Source of the DNA: an uncultured Pseudomonadota bacterium
GTDB taxonomy: Bacteria > Myxococcota_A > Bradymonadia > Bradymonadales > GCA-2716585
Length of the DNA: 49,401 nucleotides
Direction of reading: 5' to 3'
Assembly: GCA_937123825.1 (NCBI GenBank)
Contig: CAKZKQ010000459.1
Coordinates: forward strand, 1-49,401
A program made the translations under genes and the position numbers. The notes under the pieces were generated by a model. It did not search any database and was not told the DNA's origin. It was given only the letters and a program-made list of their open reading frames with translations. Numbering within the stretch: the first letter of the stretch is position 1; every line of letters starts with the position of its first letter. Shown piece after piece: positions 35,897 through 43,820 of the stretch.

Positions 35897-36004
35897 TGCC
35901 ACCATTTTTTTCAGATCGGGGTTTACACTTTCTGGTCCCGAGGTGACTCATCAAGAGGACACGCGCCCCGGCACCAGAACCACCAGGGCGGACAAGAGGT
36001 TCGG

Positions 36005-36517
36005 ATGTGGACCACCGAGGCCATCGAAGGGCTCTACAAACAACACAGCTACGCCGTCTTTCGGCGCTGTCGCCGGCTGCTCAACAACAATGAGGGCGAG
36101 GCACAGGAAATGGTGCAGGAGGTCTTTTTGCACTTTTTGGAGAACCCGCAGCGGTTTGAGCGCCGCGCCCGCGTGGGGACCTACCTCTATGCCATCGCCA
36201 CCAACCGGTGCCTCAACCGCATCCGCAACCGCGCCGCGCGCGACGAACACTGGCGCCGCAGCGCGGGCGAGCACCTGCTGGCACAGCAAAGCCCGGCTGC
36301 ATCGCCGGGCAAAGACGCCGAGGAGCGCCAGTTGGTGGCGCAGATCCTGACCGAGACCGACGAAGACACCGCGCGGATCGCGCTCTACCACTACGTCGAC
36401 GGCCTGTCTCAGGGAGAGATCGCGCGCTTGACCCAGTTGTCCAGGATCACGATCAACAAGCGCCTGCGGCGGTTTCGCAAGCAGGCCCGAGAGGTCATCA
36501 AGGAGAGGGCATCGTGA
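36005..36517 (+). CDS. ECF sigma factor
   Basis: 170 residues. Region 2 is recognisable (LYKQHSYAVFRRCRRLL, then EMVQEVFLHFLEN, then RVGTYLYAIATNRCLNR). A basic linker leads to region 4, whose helix-turn-helix is LSQGEIARLTQLSRITINKRL. Regions 1 and 3 are missing, as in ECF sigma factors. AAGAGG lies five nt upstream of the ATG. It directs RNA polymerase to promoters of an envelope or stress regulon, probably including its own operon, though no ECF promoter could be assigned. Its last bases GTGA contain the start of the anti-sigma gene, so the pair is translationally coupled. Confidence 0.93.
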   Translation: MWTTEAIEGLYKQHSYAVFRRCRRLLNNNEGEAQEMVQEVFLHFLENPQRFERRARVGTYLYAIATNRCLNRIRNRAARDEHWRRSAGEHLLAQQSPAASPGKDAEERQLVAQILTETDEDTARIALYHYVDGLSQGEIARLTQLSRITINKRLRRFRKQAREVIKERAS

Positions 36518-37317
36518 ACGGGCACCCCAACGACTTTCTGCTCAGTCGCTGGCTGAGCAAAGAAACCACGTGGTGGGAGGGCTGGCGCCTGAAGCGCCAC
36601 CTTGACCGCTGCCCGATGTGCCGGGAGCGTCTGGCCACCATGGAGGCCGAACGGGCACAGTACGACAGCGACCCCGAACGCCGGGTCGAGATCATGGCCC
36701 TGGCCGCCCGTGTCCCGCGCACCCCGGCGGCGGCGCGCGCCGCACTGGAGCAAGCCCCCCCGCGCCGGGGACCCGAGGTGGCCGGAGGCTGGATCGTGGC
36801 CGCCATGACGCTCCTCATCGTGGGGGGCAGCCTGGCGCTGGCCTTCTCGCCCACCGGACGCGCACTTTGGGAGACACCGCCGGGCTCCGACGGCGCTCAG
36901 ACCGACTTTCGCCCCAAGGGATCGGACGTCTTTGTGATGTACCTGGAGCGCGGCCAGGGCGCCCAGCCGATCCCAGACCAGTGCCGCGCCGGAGACCGCC
37001 TGCGGGCACGCCTGTCCAGCCGCCACCGCTTTGTCTTTGTCATCGGACAGGACGGCACAGGCGCCTACAGCCCGCTTCACCCAATGGGCGGCGACACCTC
37101 GGCGCCGCTGCCCCCAGAAGGCATGGTGACCCCGGGCAGCTGGGTCCTTGACCAGACCCCGGGGACCGAGCGCTTCAGCGCCATCTTCTCCGACGCGCCG
37201 CTGAGCTTTGACGCCGCCAAGGCCATGCTTCAACACGAGAGCACCACAGGCACCCCAGCCACGGACCAACGCGCCGTCGTCATCCACCAAAGCTGCACCA
37301 AGGTCCAAACGCCATGA
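36514..37317 (+). CDS. Zinc-type (ZAS) anti-sigma factor with DUF4384-like domain
   Basis: 267 residues from the GTG at 36514, which has AAGGAGAGG upstream and overlaps the sigma stop. The N-terminal motif H29-x3-C33-x2-C36 (HLDRCPMC) is the zinc anti-sigma signature that clamps the sigma factor. One membrane helix spans about residues 93-111 (WIVAAMTLLIVGGSLALAF). The periplasmic part resembles DUF4384: strand SDVFVMYLERG, then AGDRLRARLSS, then RFVFVIGQDGTGAYSPLHP, and an end with PGTERFSAIFSDAPL. It probably senses something outside the membrane and releases the sigma factor. Its 3' end ATGA contains the start of the caspase-like gene. Confidence 0.88.
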   Translation: MNGHPNDFLLSRWLSKETTWWEGWRLKRHLDRCPMCRERLATMEAERAQYDSDPERRVEIMALAARVPRTPAAARAALEQAPPRRGPEVAGGWIVAAMTLLIVGGSLALAFSPTGRALWETPPGSDGAQTDFRPKGSDVFVMYLERGQGAQPIPDQCRAGDRLRARLSSRHRFVFVIGQDGTGAYSPLHPMGGDTSAPLPPEGMVTPGSWVLDQTPGTERFSAIFSDAPLSFDAAKAMLQHESTTGTPATDQRAVVIHQSCTKVQTP

Positions 37318-38888
37318 TCCGCGCCGCCTTTACCGCAACCCCGGCCTGGTGGACCCTCATCGCGTTGGTGCTCTTTCCAGGCCTGCTGGCCTGGTCGCAG
37401 CCCGCCGTGGCACAACCCGGCGCAGCCCGCGCTGCGCTGCTGGTCGCCAACAACCAGGGCACGGACGACGATGCGCCCCTGCGCCACACCCACCAGGACG
37501 CCGCCCGGATGGCCGACGCGCTGACCGACGTGGGCCGCTTTGACGCCGCCCAGGTCGCCCTCGACACCGACGCCACTGGCGCCGCCGTCCTGGCCGCGCT
37601 CGACAAACTCATCGCCAGCCCCCAGTCCCTGGAGGTCTTTGTCTTTTACTACTCCGGCCACGCCGATGCCGGGGCCCTGCGCATGGACGGCGGCCGCTTG
37701 CCGCTGGACACGCTCATGCAAAAAATCGAGCGCGTCCCGGCCACTTTGCGTCTGATCATCCTCGACGCCTGCCAATCGGGCGCCGCCGCGCGGCCCAAAG
37801 GCGTCAGCCCCGGAGAGTCCTTCGACGTCCGCGTCCGCCCGGACCTTGCCGCTGGACAGGTCTTGATCGCCTCCAGCGCCGCCGACGAGGCCTCTTTTGA
37901 GTCCGACCACCACCAGGGCGCCCTCTTCACACTCCACTGGACCACCGGCATGCGCGGCGCCGCCGACCTCAACAACGACGGCCGCGTCTCACTGACCGAG
38001 GCCTACGACTACGCCTACGCCCGCACCATCAACGCCACGCTCCTGGCCGCCGCCGGACCCCAACACCCCACCTACAAGTGGGATCTGGCCGGTCACAAAG
38101 ATCCCACCATGGCGTGGCTCAACACCGGCAGCACGCTCAACATCAAAGCCCAGGACGACGCCCGCTACCTTGTCTTCGACCCCACAGAGCGACATCTGCT
38201 GGCCGAAATCCCCATGCTGACCGGAGACGTGCGCCGGATCGCGCTGCCGCCGGGGCGCTACCTGATCAAACGCCGCACCAGCGACGGTCTGGCGGTCGCC
38301 AGCGTCAAGCTCAAACAAGGCGACGACCAACAACTCTACGACCACCAGATGCACCCCGTTCCGCTGGTCCAGCTCTCCAGCAAGGGCACCCTGGGACAGC
38401 GCTGGCTGACGGCCTCCATGGGCCAATACGCCTCACACCTGGGTGCCGTCGGCCACCTCCAGGGCACCTTTGGCCTCGAATGGGAGGACGACCGCTGGCT
38501 CTGGCACGCCGACCTTGCCCTCTCCACCGGCACCACCACCATCTCGGACCTCGAAACGCGCCTGTCCTGGGGCGGCGCCACCTTCAGCCCCATGTGGACC
38601 TGGAGGCCGGGCCAGACCGCGCTGCGCGTGGGTCCATCGGTGGGCGCGCTGGTCTTGCATCAAGACACCCAGGCCCGGCCGCCCAGGTGGGCCGTGGGCG
38701 GACTCTTTGGTGTCCGAACCCGTTTTGACCTGCCGCTTGGCGACGCCGTCGCGCTGCTCTTTCAGGCTGACATCCAGTCGCTCCTGACCCAGAGCCAGAA
38801 CACCGACATTTCGGCAGTGGCCGACTTTGGCCCCATGAGCCTCTCCCCGTGGATCTCCTATCAGGCGGGGCTGCGCGTCACGTTCTGA
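37314..38888 (+). CDS. Exported caspase-like protease fused to a probable outer-membrane barrel
   Basis: 524 residues. A signal peptide (WTLIALVLFPGLLAWSQPAVAQ) opens the protein. A C14-type caspase fold follows, with the strand AALLVANNQ, the catalytic His H116 in YYSGHAD and the Cys C153 in LDACQSGAA. An Asp-rich loop, DLNNDGRVSLTE, looks like an EF-hand-like calcium site. After about residue 290 a beta domain (SGTLNIKAQDDARYLVF, then IALPPGRYLIKRR) leads to alternating strands and a terminal F (YQAGLRVTF), as in outer-membrane barrels. Known bacterial caspases of this kind (orthocaspases) cut after Arg or Lys; specificity here is unknown. It is coupled by a 4-bp overlap to the anti-sigma gene, so it may be the effector or a processing protease of this pathway. 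Confidence 0.85.
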   Translation: MIRAAFTATPAWWTLIALVLFPGLLAWSQPAVAQPGAARAALLVANNQGTDDDAPLRHTHQDAARMADALTDVGRFDAAQVALDTDATGAAVLAALDKLIASPQSLEVFVFYYSGHADAGALRMDGGRLPLDTLMQKIERVPATLRLIILDACQSGAAARPKGVSPGESFDVRVRPDLAAGQVLIASSAADEASFESDHHQGALFTLHWTTGMRGAADLNNDGRVSLTEAYDYAYARTINATLLAAAGPQHPTYKWDLAGHKDPTMAWLNTGSTLNIKAQDDARYLVFDPTERHLLAEIPMLTGDVRRIALPPGRYLIKRRTSDGLAVASVKLKQGDDQQLYDHQMHPVPLVQLSSKGTLGQRWLTASMGQYASHLGAVGHLQGTFGLEWEDDRWLWHADLALSTGTTTISDLETRLSWGGATFSPMWTWRPGQTALRVGPSVGALVLHQDTQARPPRWAVGGLFGVRTRFDLPLGDAVALLFQADIQSLLTQSQNTDISAVADFGPMSLSPWISYQAGLRVTF

Positions 38889-39038
38889 CCTTTGGCGGCC
38901 TCACGGCCTCCGCCGCCACAGTTTCTCCACAAACTCTCCAACCTTTGGAATCATCCGCCCTCCAAAATGCCTTCCAAAGCCCCCGACGCATCCCAAGCGT
39001 CGGCAGCAATTGGGTATCACCCCCAAAGAGGAGGCACC

Positions 39039-39377
39039 ATGAAGCCATGCCCGCACTGCGGCACGCTCTGCGACCCCGTCAAAGCACACCACCCCAACAT
39101 CGCCATTCCAGGCGGCTCATCGCACCCCAACACCTTTCTGGCCGCTGGCTCGGTCATGCTGACCCTGGCGCTCATCCCTTTGGTGACGCTTCAGCTTATG
39201 GACGACAGAGCCACAGACCTTGGCGTTGCGCTCTTCATCGTTGCGTCTGTGCTCATCATCGGCGCCCTCTGCTCCGCCGTGGGATTCATGGTCGCCTACG
39301 GAGACTGGTACGTGGCCAGGTGCCCCAAATGCTCCAAGGGGTTTCCCCTTAGCCCCAAAGACCTCAAAGGCCGGTAA
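39039..39377 (+). CDS. Small membrane protein with zinc-ribbon ends
   Basis: 112 residues from the ATG at 39039, after GAGGAGG. It begins MKPCPHCG, a zinc-binding pair C4/C7, and ends with a second pair CPKCSKG. Between them are two hydrophobic helices (TFLAAGSVMLTLALIPLVTLQL and ALFIVASVLIIGALCSAVGFMV), so the ribbon halves may meet on the cytoplasmic face. Family not recognised. It lies 150 bp after the caspase gene and may be a separate unit. Confidence 0.75.
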   Translation: MKPCPHCGTLCDPVKAHHPNIAIPGGSSHPNTFLAAGSVMLTLALIPLVTLQLMDDRATDLGVALFIVASVLIIGALCSAVGFMVAYGDWYVARCPKCSKGFPLSPKDLKGR

Positions 39378-39540
39378 AACGAGCGTCGAGGCGCTCTTCA
39401 AGGCGAAAAACGGCAAAAAATAGCAAAAAACATAAAAAATCGTTGTGGGGGTTTACAGCCTGACGCGCTGGCGTGACCAACCCGTCGAACACCAAAACAC
39501 GGCGGCCCGATGGGGCGGCCTCAGACGGGACAACGGCACC

Positions 39541-41052
39541 ATGAAGACAACGCAACGCACGACGCTCAGCGCAATTTTGATGACGGCGGCCCTGGCGGCC
39601 TGCCACACCACCGAGCAAGCCCCGGCGACCGTTGAGATCGGCCTGCCCTACTCGCTCGAAGACCACCAGCAGCGCCCCTCCATCATCGACGCCGAGGTCC
39701 TGGTGGACATCCAGGCCAGCGGCTGCGACGACGGCCCTGCCCGGCTGCTCTTTGAACAGGCCGGTCGCACCGTGACCACCATCGACCTGCCCAGCCCCAA
39801 CGCGCTGACGCGGGCGGCCATCGGCGTCAAAAACTTTGACCTCAGCGGCCAGAGCTACCCCGCCCACGTCCAGTTGACGGCCAGGTTGGAGTGCCTGGAC
39901 GGCGACGTGGGTCAAAGCCAGTCCGTGTCCTTTGACCTCCTGCCAGCCGCCGCGCGCCAAGGCGACCAGGCCCTGCGCCTGCCAGGTTACTTCTTCTGGC
40001 CCCAGCCCGACGGCACCTTTGTCTTTTGCGACGACGGCGCGCTGACCCAACACGACAGTCAGGGACAAGCGCTGGCCGCCAGCGCCACGGGGCTGGCCCA
40101 CTGCACCCAGGACACTCGCCTTGAGCGGCGCGCCGAGCGCTGGCTCATCCACCACAGCCGAGGCCTGAGCGCCCTGAACGAGAGTCTGGAGCCGATCTAC
40201 GCCCTTGAGTCGCAGCACATCGGCATTGGGCAGACGGTGGTGGCCTCGATCGAACGCACCCAGGAAGAGATCGGCGCGGCGCTGCGCGTGGATGCGGCGC
40301 AGATTCAAGACGGCGCCCCGCTGTGGAGCGCCATCCTGGACGACCCCGACAAGATGGACCATCTGGTGGCGGGCCCCCTGGTTGAAGGCGAAGCGGTCTA
40401 CGCGCTGACCGCCTCCACGGGCACGGGCGAAGGTCTGCTGAGCGTCCAGTACACGCTCTGGAAGGCCACTGAGGCGACCGCCCAGAACCCCGAAAAGGTC
40501 TACACGGGCACGCCCGAGACGCTCTCTTACCCTGGCGGCGCGGGTGTGGTGATCCCCACGGGGGTTCTGGTCAGCCCGACGCGGGCTTTGGTGGTCCAGG
40601 GCCGCTCGGACAGGCAGGTCATCGGCGCCACCAGCGCGGTCTCGCTCCTGGACCTGGCCCAACAAGGGCGCCAGATCTGGTCGGTGGAGGTCCAGGGCCA
40701 CACATCTTGGATGGAGGCCGGTGAAGGCCAGTGGTTGGTGGCGTCGGACGATCAAGTGCTGCGTTTTGACGCTCACGGCCAGAACAAACCGCTGATCTAC
40801 CAGGTCCCCAACGGCTACGAGCCCGAACTCCAATCCGCCCATCCCCAGGGCGGCGCCATCCTGCGCCTGCGCACCGACGCCCCCGACGATGGCCGCGCGG
40901 TGATGCTCGACGCGCAGATGAACGAGGTCTGGTCCGTGGATCACCCCTGGGCCATGGGCACCGCCTGGGACCTTCAGGGCACCGCCTGGATGGTCACCGG
41001 CGGCCTGCTCAAGCTCCACACCAGCGCCGACTACCGCTTGCTGCTCCAATAA
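39541..41052 (+). CDS. Lipoprotein, beta-propeller-like, paralogue of the 41397 gene
   Basis: 503 residues from the ATG at 39541, behind a weak GGGAC. The signal peptide ends LAAC, with C20 lipidated. An N-terminal beta domain contains VDIQASGCDD and a disulfide-ready Cys pair. The remainder repeats short strands like a propeller (GTFVFCDDGALTQHDSQGQ, GQWLVASDDQVLRFDAHGQ, AWDLQGTAWMVTGGLLKLH). The next gene has the same order of parts, including FDVQGCD, so the two are paralogues. Function unknown, probably outer-membrane or surface. Confidence 0.78.
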   Translation: MKTTQRTTLSAILMTAALAACHTTEQAPATVEIGLPYSLEDHQQRPSIIDAEVLVDIQASGCDDGPARLLFEQAGRTVTTIDLPSPNALTRAAIGVKNFDLSGQSYPAHVQLTARLECLDGDVGQSQSVSFDLLPAAARQGDQALRLPGYFFWPQPDGTFVFCDDGALTQHDSQGQALAASATGLAHCTQDTRLERRAERWLIHHSRGLSALNESLEPIYALESQHIGIGQTVVASIERTQEEIGAALRVDAAQIQDGAPLWSAILDDPDKMDHLVAGPLVEGEAVYALTASTGTGEGLLSVQYTLWKATEATAQNPEKVYTGTPETLSYPGGAGVVIPTGVLVSPTRALVVQGRSDRQVIGATSAVSLLDLAQQGRQIWSVEVQGHTSWMEAGEGQWLVASDDQVLRFDAHGQNKPLIYQVPNGYEPELQSAHPQGGAILRLRTDAPDDGRAVMLDAQMNEVWSVDHPWAMGTAWDLQGTAWMVTGGLLKLHTSADYRLLLQ

Positions 41053-41094
41053 CGACCACACCCACCGCCTTCGACCTGACCGCCCCCCTCTGAG

Positions 41095-41116
41095 GGCCCC
41101 AAAACGGGGCCTCTTT
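41095..41116 (+). terminator. Intrinsic terminator after the lipoprotein gene
   Basis: GGCCCC-AAAAC-GGGGCC forms a 6-bp perfect GC stem, with further pairing after a single-base bulge, followed by CTCTTTG. It lies 42 bp after the stop at 41052. Confidence 0.6.
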
Positions 41117-41193
41117 GAGACCGCTGCGCCGCTGACGACCCAAAGAAGGCCAAAACAGGCTTGCAGGCCGTCCAAGAGGGCGTTACCCCTTTG

Positions 41194-41355
41194 ATACCAA
41201 AATGCAGACGTCCGACTCACTTTGTGACGGCCCTAACGGCGCCAGGAACCACGGAACTCGCTTGCGGTAGCAAGGCTACAGCTTCGCTCATCCCGAGGCC
41301 CCTGCCATCCGTTATTGCTCGTCTCAAAGCAAGCCTTTCGTCTGCATTTTGGTAT
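41194..41355. mobile_element. MITE-like element with 17-bp perfect terminal inverted repeats
   Basis: ATACCAAAATGCAGACG (41194-41210) is the exact reverse complement of 41339-41355. The element is about 160 bp and has no coding capacity. Both ends carry TA outside CCAAAA, which fits the TA target duplication of IS630/Tc1-mariner elements. The ends plus neighbouring inner bases match the short palindrome at 25945-25989. No transposase is in the window. Confidence 0.7.
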
Positions 41356-41396
41356 GAAACCACCGGCGACAAACCGGTTTGATACGGATGTTGACC

Positions 41397-42941
41397 ATGC
41401 GACGCTCGACACACCTTTTGCTTTTGGCGCTCCCTTTGGTGGCTTTGACGGCCTGCGACGGGCTGATTTTTGAGCCCGGCGGAGACTTCAAGGTCACGCT
41501 GCACACCCCACGTGAGATCTCGCGGGTTCAGTCGGTGGGACCGGTGGAGATCGACTTTGACGTCCAGGGCTGCGACCAATTTGAGGTTTTTGTCTCGGAG
41601 CGCACCATCAGCACCACCGACGAGCAAAAACTGAGCTTTGAACCCACCGACAACGGCCGCTTCACCACCCAAATCCCCCAATCCTGGATCTGGGAACCCT
41701 CCAATGAGTGCGGTTTCAACCAGAACAGCGTCTTGCGCCGCTCGTCGCTGCGGGTCTTGTGCCTGGACGATGATCGCTCGGCGATCAGCCCGTTCATGGA
41801 CATTGCCCTTCAGCAGGCCGCCAATGAGGTTTGGATTGGGCGCGGCGAAGTGGAACATGTGGTGAGCGATGGCCGGGGGCGCGCGGTGTCTTTTGGCGGC
41901 GGCTGGATCTCGTTGATTGAAGACGGTCAGGAGTTTGACGAGGCCGTCGCAGGCGGAGAAGAAGGCGTTTTGCCCAAAGTGGCCAGCGACGACGACGGGC
42001 TTCTGTATGTCTGGATTGGGTGCCCGCTGCCCAGGTGCGAAAACACCCGATGGGACCTTGAACAAGGGTTTATAGAAACCGTGGGCACCTTCATCTACGC
42101 CTACGACACCTCACAAGGAGAGTTGGAATTGCTCCAACGCGAGGCGCTGATCATTCCCTCGAACGCCAAAAGCATGCGGGTTGATCCCCAGGGGCGTTTG
42201 GTGGCGCTGAGCCAAACCACCAACAAAATCCACGTCACCACCTTTGGCACCCGGCAAGAGGGTTTTGAACGACAGGTGGTGTCTTTTGATGACCAGGGCG
42301 CGCTGACCGAACTGGTCCGCCGCGACGACGGCACCTTGGTCTTTATGGCCCTGGACGAGCAGCGCCCCGACCGGGCGTGGTACCACTCACCGGGGCAAAC
42401 GCCGACAGAGGTGAGCTTGCCGGTGGAGGCCCCGGGGGCGCAACTGACCCTGGCCCCCGATGGCCGCCGCTGGACGCTGCAAACCCGCGACTTTGAGGTC
42501 TGGATGGGCTCGCTGGACGGGTCCTGGACGCGTTTGGAGGTCGAAGGGCCGCCACCTTTGGTGGACATCCTCGGCGGCGTCATCCATCTGGACCACTTGA
42601 GGGTCACCTGGCTCGACGACGCGGTGGCCGTCTACGGCACGCACAATGTGGAGGTCTTTGAGGCCGCGCCGCCCCACGCCCAGCGCTACAACCGCATCAT
42701 TCAATCCCTGGACGCCGACCCGCAGCGCCTCTCGGCCCCCGCCATCACAATTTTGGAGGTCCGGCCTGCTGGCGCTGGCGTGGCGGTGGCCATCAACCAC
42801 GGGGTCCGGTTGCTGGACGCCGACGGGACCTTGAAGGGCGGCGCAGAGCCGCTGGCGTGCGGCTACTCATCGAGCGCGATGGTGGGCGACGATACGCTGG
42901 CCGTGGCCGACGGCTTCAAAGTGCTTCTGTTGGACCTTTAA
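41397..42941 (+). CDS. Lipoprotein, beta-propeller-like, paralogue of the 39541 gene
   Basis: 514 residues from ATG 41397 (or 517 from ATG 41388). A signal peptide, LLLALPLVALTAC, ends with lipidated C20. The N-terminal domain has VEIDFDVQGCDQFEVFV and Cys residues matching the upstream paralogue; the rest is strand-rich with repeated short D/G turns (GRAVSFGGGWISLIEDGQE, GTLVFMALDEQRPD, AVAVYGTHNVEVFEA). It starts only 41 bp after the MITE-like element, so its expression may depend on it. Function unknown. Confidence 0.78.
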   Translation: MRRSTHLLLLALPLVALTACDGLIFEPGGDFKVTLHTPREISRVQSVGPVEIDFDVQGCDQFEVFVSERTISTTDEQKLSFEPTDNGRFTTQIPQSWIWEPSNECGFNQNSVLRRSSLRVLCLDDDRSAISPFMDIALQQAANEVWIGRGEVEHVVSDGRGRAVSFGGGWISLIEDGQEFDEAVAGGEEGVLPKVASDDDGLLYVWIGCPLPRCENTRWDLEQGFIETVGTFIYAYDTSQGELELLQREALIIPSNAKSMRVDPQGRLVALSQTTNKIHVTTFGTRQEGFERQVVSFDDQGALTELVRRDDGTLVFMALDEQRPDRAWYHSPGQTPTEVSLPVEAPGAQLTLAPDGRRWTLQTRDFEVWMGSLDGSWTRLEVEGPPPLVDILGGVIHLDHLRVTWLDDAVAVYGTHNVEVFEAAPPHAQRYNRIIQSLDADPQRLSAPAITILEVRPAGAGVAVAINHGVRLLDADGTLKGGAEPLACGYSSSAMVGDDTLAVADGFKVLLLDL

Positions 42942-43010
42942 AACCCTCAAAACCCCTCGCAGACACCCATTCCCACCCATTTTCGGCCCTCAAACACAGG
43001 CCTGACACCC

Positions 43011-43751
43011 TCAATCCACGCGCTCCACGCCGTCGAGGATCATAAAGAGGAGCGTGCCCTGGGCGCTGATGCGGTGGACGCCCTCGGCGCCCAGCAGGTA
43101 GGCGGTCAGACAGGCCATTTGCCAGCCGTCGGGCTCGGCGGCAAACCAACTGGCCGCCGCCATGGGTTCAAAGCCGTTGACCTGACCAAAGCGCTCAAAG
43201 GCCCACAGCTCGGCCCTGGCCTGCTCGGGGATGGTCTCGTCACCCCAGGCCCACAGCCACATCCCCTCGCGCAGCGTCCCCACCAGCACCACATCGGCCA
43301 CCACCTTGTCTTGACCATCTTGTCGCCAGGCGAAAGCAGCGCCCTCATCGTCAAAACTCAACTGCGACGTGGGCCAGCGCTCAAGCTCAAAAGTCGCCGA
43401 AAGGCGAGCCTGGGACTGTTGGACGGTTTCCATGGCGGTGGTCAGCAGGTCGTTCCAGTCTTGTGGGAAGGAGGCCTCGCGCTCCCAGGGGCTCTGGGGG
43501 TCGGGGCGCGTGGCGACCCAGCCGAGCGGCAGGTCGGTCAGCGACTCCACGGAGGGGTCTTGCTCGATGACCCAGCTCATGGGGCGAGTGCGGGGTTCGG
43601 CGTTGGTGAGACCGTCGTTGGCCAGAAACTGCCAGGCGCCGTCTTCGAGGTCGTGGGTGACGCAGGTGATGGGGGCACGGCCTTCGTCGACCTTGGGGCT
43701 GACAAAGACCTGGGCGTCGTGTTGGGTCAGGAGATCGAGGAGCGGGTCCAT
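43011..43751 (-). CDS. DUF2185-like and DUF6882-like fusion protein
   Basis: 246 residues from ATG 43751, with GGAGG 11 nt upstream. Residues about 12-90 match DUF2185, also called Imm33-like: VFVSPKVDEGRAPIT, a DGAWQFLANDG segment, then LTDLPLGWVATR and SPWERE. The rest resembles DUF6882: an amphipathic helix, then GMWLWAWGDETIPEQAR, FERFGQVNGF and a DGWQMACLTAYLLGAEGVHRI end. Members of both families occur near polymorphic toxin systems as immunity proteins, but no toxin is visible here. No signal peptide. Downstream of the OmpA gene by 69 bp, same strand. Confidence 0.68.
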   Translation of the reverse strand: MDPLLDLLTQHDAQVFVSPKVDEGRAPITCVTHDLEDGAWQFLANDGLTNAEPRTRPMSWVIEQDPSVESLTDLPLGWVATRPDPQSPWEREASFPQDWNDLLTTAMETVQQSQARLSATFELERWPTSQLSFDDEGAAFAWRQDGQDKVVADVVLVGTLREGMWLWAWGDETIPEQARAELWAFERFGQVNGFEPMAAASWFAAEPDGWQMACLTAYLLGAEGVHRISAQGTLLFMILDGVERVD

Positions 43752-43820
43752 TGGGCAGCGTGCCTCCGCGTTTGGATTCTGGGCGAAGCTATCCAAAAAT
43801 GGTCGGTTGGCCAAGGGGCA

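Larger units (their letters stand above)
41053..41396. other. Intergenic region, 344 bp, with terminator and MITE-like element
   Basis: No gene. The first part has the terminator at 41095-41111. The second part holds the inverted-repeat element 41194-41355 described separately. The start of the next gene lies 40 bp beyond it, so any promoter must be in or right after the element. Confidence 0.7.

Noticed and set aside
39364..41220. 618-codon minus-strand frame
   Set aside because: Antisense of the lipoprotein at 39541. No signal peptide, family motif or ribosome site.
43011..43751. Toxin-immunity pair with the OmpA protein as toxin
   Set aside because: The OmpA protein has barrel, calcium-repeat and peptidoglycan-binding parts but no toxin domain.
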